From contig NZ_JAERRK010000027.1 in NCBI RefSeq assembly GCF_016741775.1, forward strand, positions 61,447 through 125,446: a stretch of 64,000 nt of DNA, read 5' to 3'. Source of the stretch: Streptomyces actinomycinicus. GTDB lineage: Bacteria > Actinomycetota > Actinomycetes > Streptomycetales > Streptomycetaceae. The notes under the pieces are model-generated. The model made no database searches. It saw only the letters and a list, made by a program, of their open reading frames with translations, and was not told the DNA's origin. The translations under genes and the position numbers were made by a program. Each line of letters opens with the position of its first letter. The first letter of the stretch is position 1. This document shows, one piece after another, positions 60,465 to 64,000 of the stretch.

Positions 60465-61358
60465 ATGGCGCACACCGACCACCAGACCATGCGACGCGTC
60501 CTGCGCCGCGAGATCGCCGGCACCATCGGCGTGCTCACGGACGAACACGACTTCCGCGCCATGCGGCGGTACCGCAGCTTCACCTTCCACGACCACGCGA
60601 CCTACCTCCGCCAACTGGAGACCGTCCTCAGGAGCCGCGCCGCCCAGGGCACCCACACCACACTCGCCCTGTTCGACCCCGAGGACTACGCCGCCTACTG
60701 CACCGCCTCCGGCCTGGACCCGGAAGCGACGGCCAGCCGCACCCGGTTCACCGCCGAACTCGCGGCCACCGGCCCCACCATCCCCTACGACGGCCGCCCG
60801 CTCGATGTCCTCCTGCCCACCCTCGTCGACGCGGCCGTACGTCATGCCACCTGGGAGTACGCCACCACCCTCCTGACCCGCCTGGGACCCTGCCCGACCT
60901 GCGGCGAGGACATCGGCAGGGCAGGCTTCACCCGCGCCTCCGACCTCTTGGTCCGCATCCTCGACACCGCACCACCCGGCGACCGGCACCTGGTCTGCAC
61001 CGTCTCAGGACCGCCGGACACCCTCGTCTCCGTACTCCACGGCGACCAGGAGTCCCACGGCCCGACCCGACTGGACGAGGCGGAGGCCCTCGAATTCACC
61101 AGCGTCCTCGCACTCGGCCTCGCCACCCGCAGCCCCGGCGGCCTCGTCATCCGCACCAGCGCCCCCGGCACGGCCGACCGTGTCTACGGCTGGCGACTGC
61201 GCGGCGGCACCCTGGAACCACTGACGGCATCGGAGGTGTTCGACGCCTACTGCACCGACGCCGAATCCGGCGACCTCATCCCCCCGGAACCCGGCGTCGA
61301 CTACCGCGAACCACCGGACCTCGGAGAGGGGACACGGACACCCGGCCACCGCCACTGA
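60465..61358 (+). CDS. Unknown protein under a DNA-damage-type promoter
   Basis: A 297-residue soluble protein that I do not recognise. The N-terminus is basic (R-R-V-L-R-R-E-I-A-G-T-I-G) and continues H-D-F-R-A-M-R-R-Y-R-S-F-T-F. A single C-P-T-C pair near residue 146 could be half of a zinc site or redox-active. The C-terminal third has E-A-L-E-F-T-S-V-L-A-L-G-L-A-T-R and an acidic end. No nuclease, helicase or membrane motif is visible. GGGGGA precedes the ATG at 60465. It converges with ptsI. Confidence 0.8.
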   Translation: MAHTDHQTMRRVLRREIAGTIGVLTDEHDFRAMRRYRSFTFHDHATYLRQLETVLRSRAAQGTHTTLALFDPEDYAAYCTASGLDPEATASRTRFTAELAATGPTIPYDGRPLDVLLPTLVDAAVRHATWEYATTLLTRLGPCPTCGEDIGRAGFTRASDLLVRILDTAPPGDRHLVCTVSGPPDTLVSVLHGDQESHGPTRLDEAEALEFTSVLALGLATRSPGGLVIRTSAPGTADRVYGWRLRGGTLEPLTASEVFDAYCTDAESGDLIPPEPGVDYREPPDLGEGTRTPGHRH

Positions 61359-61385
61359 AACCCCGACGCGAGCCCCGGACACAGC

Positions 61386-61417
61386 AGGGGCGCCCCACCC
61401 GAAGGCAGGACGCCCCT
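61386..61417. terminator. Stem-loop between the unknown gene and ptsI
   Basis: AGGGGCG (61386-61392) and CGCCCCT (61411-61417) form a 7-bp stem with an 18-base loop in the convergent gap; either gene could use it. Confidence 0.45.
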
Positions 61418-61447
61418 CAACCGGACACCCCGAGGCGCCGGTACGGC

Positions 61448-63118
61448 CTACTCGCCGGACAGCACCGCCTGAGCAGCGCTGCGCGCCTCCTCGGCACTGT
61501 CCGCCGCCCGCGCCGCCGCCGCGGCCCGCTCGCACTGCGCCAGCGTGAACTTCGCCAGCGTCGCCCGGACGTAGGGAATCGACGCCGCACCCATGGACAG
61601 GGAGGTGACACCCAGACCGGTCAGCACACAGGCCAGCAACGGGTCGGACGCGGCCTCCCCGCACACACCGCAGCTCTTGCCCTCGGCCCCGGCCGCCTCC
61701 GCGGACAGCGCGACCAGGTCGAGCAGCGCCGGCTGCCACGGGTCCTGCAACCGCGACACCGCACCCACCTGCCGGTCCGCCGCGAACGTGTACTGAGCCA
61801 GGTCATTGGTACCCAGCGACAGGAACTCGACCTCCTGCAGGATCGAACGGGCCCGCAGCGCGGCCGACGGGATCTCCACCATGGCGCCGAACTTGGCCCG
61901 GAGCCCCGCCTCACGGCAGGCGTCAGCGAACGCCTTCGCGTCCCGGCGGTCCGCCACCATCGGCGCCATGACCTCGAGGTACACCGGCAGCCCCTCGGCC
62001 GCCTTCGCCAGCGCCGTCAGCTGCGTGCGCAGCACATCGGGGTGATCGAGCAGCGTCCGCAGCCCGCGCACGCCCAGCGCGGGGTTCGGCTCGTCGGCGG
62101 GCGTGAGGAACTCCAGGGGCTTGTCCGCGCCCGCGTCCAGCACACGCACGACCACACGGCCCTCGGGGAACGCCTCCAGCACCTGCCGGTAGGCCTCCAC
62201 CTGCTTCTCCTCGGAAGGAGCGTTCTTGCTGTCGTCCAGGAACAGGAACTCGGTACGGAACAGACCCACGCCCTCGGCGCCGGCCTCCACGGCCGCGGGC
62301 ACGTCCGCCGGCCCGCCCACATTGGCCAGCAGCGGCACCTTGTGCCCGTCCGCCGTCGCGCCAGGACCGGTCGAAGCCGCCAGAGCGGCCTTCCGCTCGG
62401 CCGCCGCGGCCCGCAGCTCCGCCTTCTTCTCCGCGCCGGGATTCACGAAGACGTCCCCGGTGCTGCCGTCCACGGCCACCACCGTGCCCTCGGCCAGCTC
62501 GCCGGCCCCCGGCAGAGCCACGACCGCCGGCACACCCAGCGCCCGAGCCAGGATGGCGCTGTGACTGGTGGGACCGCCCTCCTCGGTCACGAAACCAAGG
62601 ACCAGGGACGGGTCCAGCAGCGCGGTGTCGGCAGGAGCCAGGTCCCGGGCGACGAGTACATACGGCTCGTCACTGTCCGGGACACCCGGCATCGGAACGC
62701 CCAGCAGCCGGGCGACGATACGATTCCGCACGTCATCGAGGTCGGCCACGCGCCCAGCGAGATACTCACCCGCACCGGCCAGCAGCTCCCGGTACGCCGC
62801 GAAGGCGTCGTACACGGCACGCTCGGCGGTGCTGCCGACCGCGATCCGCCGGTCCACGTCCGACATCAGCTCGGGGTCCTGGGCCATCATGGCCTGAGCC
62901 TCGAGCACCGCCTGGGCCTCGCCCCCCGCCAGGTTGCCGCGCGCCATCAGGTCGGCGGCCACGGCGTCCACGGCCTGACGGGCGCGCCCCTGCTCCCGCT
63001 CCGCCTCTTCGGTGGGGATCTGCTTGGCCGGCGGTTCCAGCACCGCCGTACCCATGTGCCGAACCTCGCCGATCGCCACGCCATGGCTCACGCCGACGCC
63101 TCGCAGCGTTGTGTCCAT
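61448..63118 (-). CDS. ptsI: Phosphoenolpyruvate-protein phosphotransferase (PTS enzyme I)
   Basis: A 556-residue enzyme I. The phosphorylated histidine is H186 in G-G-P-T-S-H-S-A-I-L-A-R. The PEP-binding domain has G-V-G-L-F-R-T-E-F-L-F, L-S-L-G-T-N-D-L-A-Q-Y and C-G-V-C-G-E-A-A. It transfers phosphate from PEP to HPr, which is not encoded here (in S. coelicolor ptsH is unlinked). Second gene after crr, with a 78-base gap, under the DasR box. Confidence 0.95.
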   Translation of the reverse strand: MDTTLRGVGVSHGVAIGEVRHMGTAVLEPPAKQIPTEEAEREQGRARQAVDAVAADLMARGNLAGGEAQAVLEAQAMMAQDPELMSDVDRRIAVGSTAERAVYDAFAAYRELLAGAGEYLAGRVADLDDVRNRIVARLLGVPMPGVPDSDEPYVLVARDLAPADTALLDPSLVLGFVTEEGGPTSHSAILARALGVPAVVALPGAGELAEGTVVAVDGSTGDVFVNPGAEKKAELRAAAAERKAALAASTGPGATADGHKVPLLANVGGPADVPAAVEAGAEGVGLFRTEFLFLDDSKNAPSEEKQVEAYRQVLEAFPEGRVVVRVLDAGADKPLEFLTPADEPNPALGVRGLRTLLDHPDVLRTQLTALAKAAEGLPVYLEVMAPMVADRRDAKAFADACREAGLRAKFGAMVEIPSAALRARSILQEVEFLSLGTNDLAQYTFAADRQVGAVSRLQDPWQPALLDLVALSAEAAGAEGKSCGVCGEAASDPLLACVLTGLGVTSLSMGAASIPYVRATLAKFTLAQCERAAAAARAADSAEEARSAAQAVLSGE

Positions 63119-63196
63119 CTCACCCGTCTCCGATAGTGCGGCGGGTCCCGCCGCCGCGGTGGTTGTCCTGCTCGCCGTCGTCCGACGGCCCAGATG

Positions 63197-63646
63197 TCAG
63201 TTCCAGGAGAAGAGGCTGTCGCCGGCCTTCACGTCCCCGCTGTCACGGAGGTCGGATAGGGACTCGGCCGAGGCTTCGAGCGCGACGACCGGGCACACCG
63301 GGGACTTGCCGGCGGCCTCGACCGCGGTGGGGTCCCAGCGCACGATGCTCTGGCCACGCGTGACGGTGTCGCCCTTGTTGACGAGCAGCTCGAAGCCCTC
63401 GCCGTTGAGCTGGACGGTGTCGATGCCGAGATGGGTGAGGACGCCGTGCCCGCTCGCATCCACGACGACGAACGCGTGCGGGTGCAGCGAGACGATGACG
63501 CCGTCCACGGGCGCAACCGCCTCGGAGGGCTCCCGGTCGGGGTCGATCGCGGTGCCCGGGCCGACCATGGCCCCGGAGAAGACCGGATCCGGCACTGCGG
63601 CCAGTCCGATGGCCCGTCCAGCAAGAGGGGACGTCACGGTGGTCAT
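63197..63646 (-). CDS. crr: PTS enzyme IIA component (Crr type)
   Basis: A 149-residue EIIA-Glc-like protein with phospho-accepting H72 in V-L-T-H-L-G-I-D-T-V and the helper His in L-H-P-H-A-F-V-V. It accepts phosphate from HPr and donates it to an EIIBC permease such as that for N-acetylglucosamine. ATG 63646 gives the family length; the in-frame extension to 63706 lacks a ribosome site. Confidence 0.94.
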   Translation of the reverse strand: MTTVTSPLAGRAIGLAAVPDPVFSGAMVGPGTAIDPDREPSEAVAPVDGVIVSLHPHAFVVVDASGHGVLTHLGIDTVQLNGEGFELLVNKGDTVTRGQSIVRWDPTAVEAAGKSPVCPVVALEASAESLSDLRDSGDVKAGDSLFSWN

Positions 63647-63760
63647 GGGAAGCCTCCCAAGGAGTCGTGCTGCACACGGGCCGTCACTGGCAGTCCCGGA
63701 CGGCACTGAGCAGCAGCGTATGTCAGATGAAGCGGTCGTTCCGTATGGAAGCTACCAGCT

Positions 63761-63776
63761 AGTGGTCTAGACCACC
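63761..63776. promoter_or_regulatory. DasR-responsive element (dre) upstream of crr-ptsI
   Basis: AGTGGTCTAGACCACC contains the perfect 14-base palindrome GTGGTCTAGACCAC. It matches the known DasR box (consensus ACTGGTCTAGACCACT) through which glucosamine phosphates control PTS genes in streptomycetes. Confidence 0.88.
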
Positions 63777-63883
63777 AACCCTGTCGATTTGCACGGGCTC
63801 CGAGCGTCCGTGTACAGTCGTACTCCTGCCTGGGGCGGAAGGGCGTGCAAGCGCGACCGCTCGGCAGCACTCAAACTCATCAA

Positions 63884-63897
63884 ATCCTATCTAGGAT
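63884..63897. promoter_or_regulatory. Second palindrome in the crr upstream region
   Basis: ATCCTATCTAGGAT has 6-base arms around TC, in an AT-rich patch between the dre and the rRNA-like leader. No known regulator box that I recall matches it. Confidence 0.4.
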
Positions 63898-63899
63898 CT

Positions 63900-64000
63900 C
63901 CTTCTGCATGCCTGCGGAGTGGTGGTCAGAGAGACGGAAAAAGCTTGATAGAGTTTGAACCGCCGGAAAGGGAAACGCGAGAGCGGGAACCTGGAAAGCG
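63900..64000 (+). promoter_or_regulatory. Probable promoter/leader of an rRNA operon (continues beyond window)
   Basis: The last 100 bases include CTTGATAGAGTTTGAAC, with a TAGAGT -10 hexamer at 63949-63954, followed by short A/G-rich runs (GGAAAGGGAAACGCGAGAGC and similar). This closely resembles Streptomyces 16S rRNA upstream leaders. The 16S gene itself would start to the right of the window. Apart from the dre and the palindrome, 63647-64000 holds no gene. Confidence 0.6.

Overview
The window is a 64 kb piece of a Streptomyces-type actinobacterial chromosome. It has very high G+C, strongly GC-biased third codon positions, many GTG and TTG starts, and operons joined by ATGA or GTGA stop/start overlaps. 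Typical content includes a conservon, a MocR/YczE pair, a mycothiol-dependent formaldehyde dehydrogenase, crr-ptsI with a DasR box, and AT-rich rRNA-operon-like upstream sequence at the right end. I saw no tRNA, complete rRNA, CRISPR array, integrase or transposase.

Layout. 1-6443: an UMF1-type MFS transporter (cut by the window), a GDPD phosphodiesterase, a YczE membrane protein with a divergent MocR regulator, and a degenerate FtsK-like membrane ATPase with a 64-residue membrane protein. 6766-12664: ankyrin and HEAT-like proteins, then two GT4 glycosyltransferases translationally coupled to a GDSL hydrolase. 12705-17986: a 5-oxoproline operon (pxpC, pxpB, pxpA, a DUF1445 protein and an MFS transporter) with a divergent GntR regulator and a 19-bp palindromic operator. 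18048-25252: a three-gene SMC complex (kleisin-like, KITE-like and a 1549-residue SMC ATPase) resembling MukBEF/MksBEF/Wadjet but without the Wadjet nuclease.

25320-39577: a choline/glycine-betaine catabolic island. An eight-gene minus-strand operon would convert choline to betaine aldehyde, betaine, dimethylglycine, sarcosine and glycine, and dispose of the released formaldehyde through mycothiol. An IclR regulator and a divergent Rieske ferredoxin/reductase pair lie next to it. Two similar ~40-bp dyads sit at the two control points. 39586-40330: 24-bp tandem hairpin repeats and a small membrane protein.

40750-48720: a conservon (cvnA, cvnB, cvnC, cvnD) with a full-length ATP-dependent 5-oxoprolinase between cvnC and cvnD. 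48805-51130: glpF-glpK. 51479-55686: an EAL-CBS-GGDEF protein, a thiolase/DUF35 pair and a NUDIX hydrolase. 55677-61358: a GH31 glycosidase, acetoacetate-CoA ligase, and an unknown protein behind a RecA-independent DNA-damage-type promoter. 61448-63646: crr-ptsI under a DasR box.

The features most worth follow-up are the nuclease-less SMC operon with its unusual Walker B residue, the paired dyads of the betaine island, the conservon interrupted by 5-oxoprolinase, the damage-type promoter on an unknown gene, and the recurring CA(CG)4TG palindrome.
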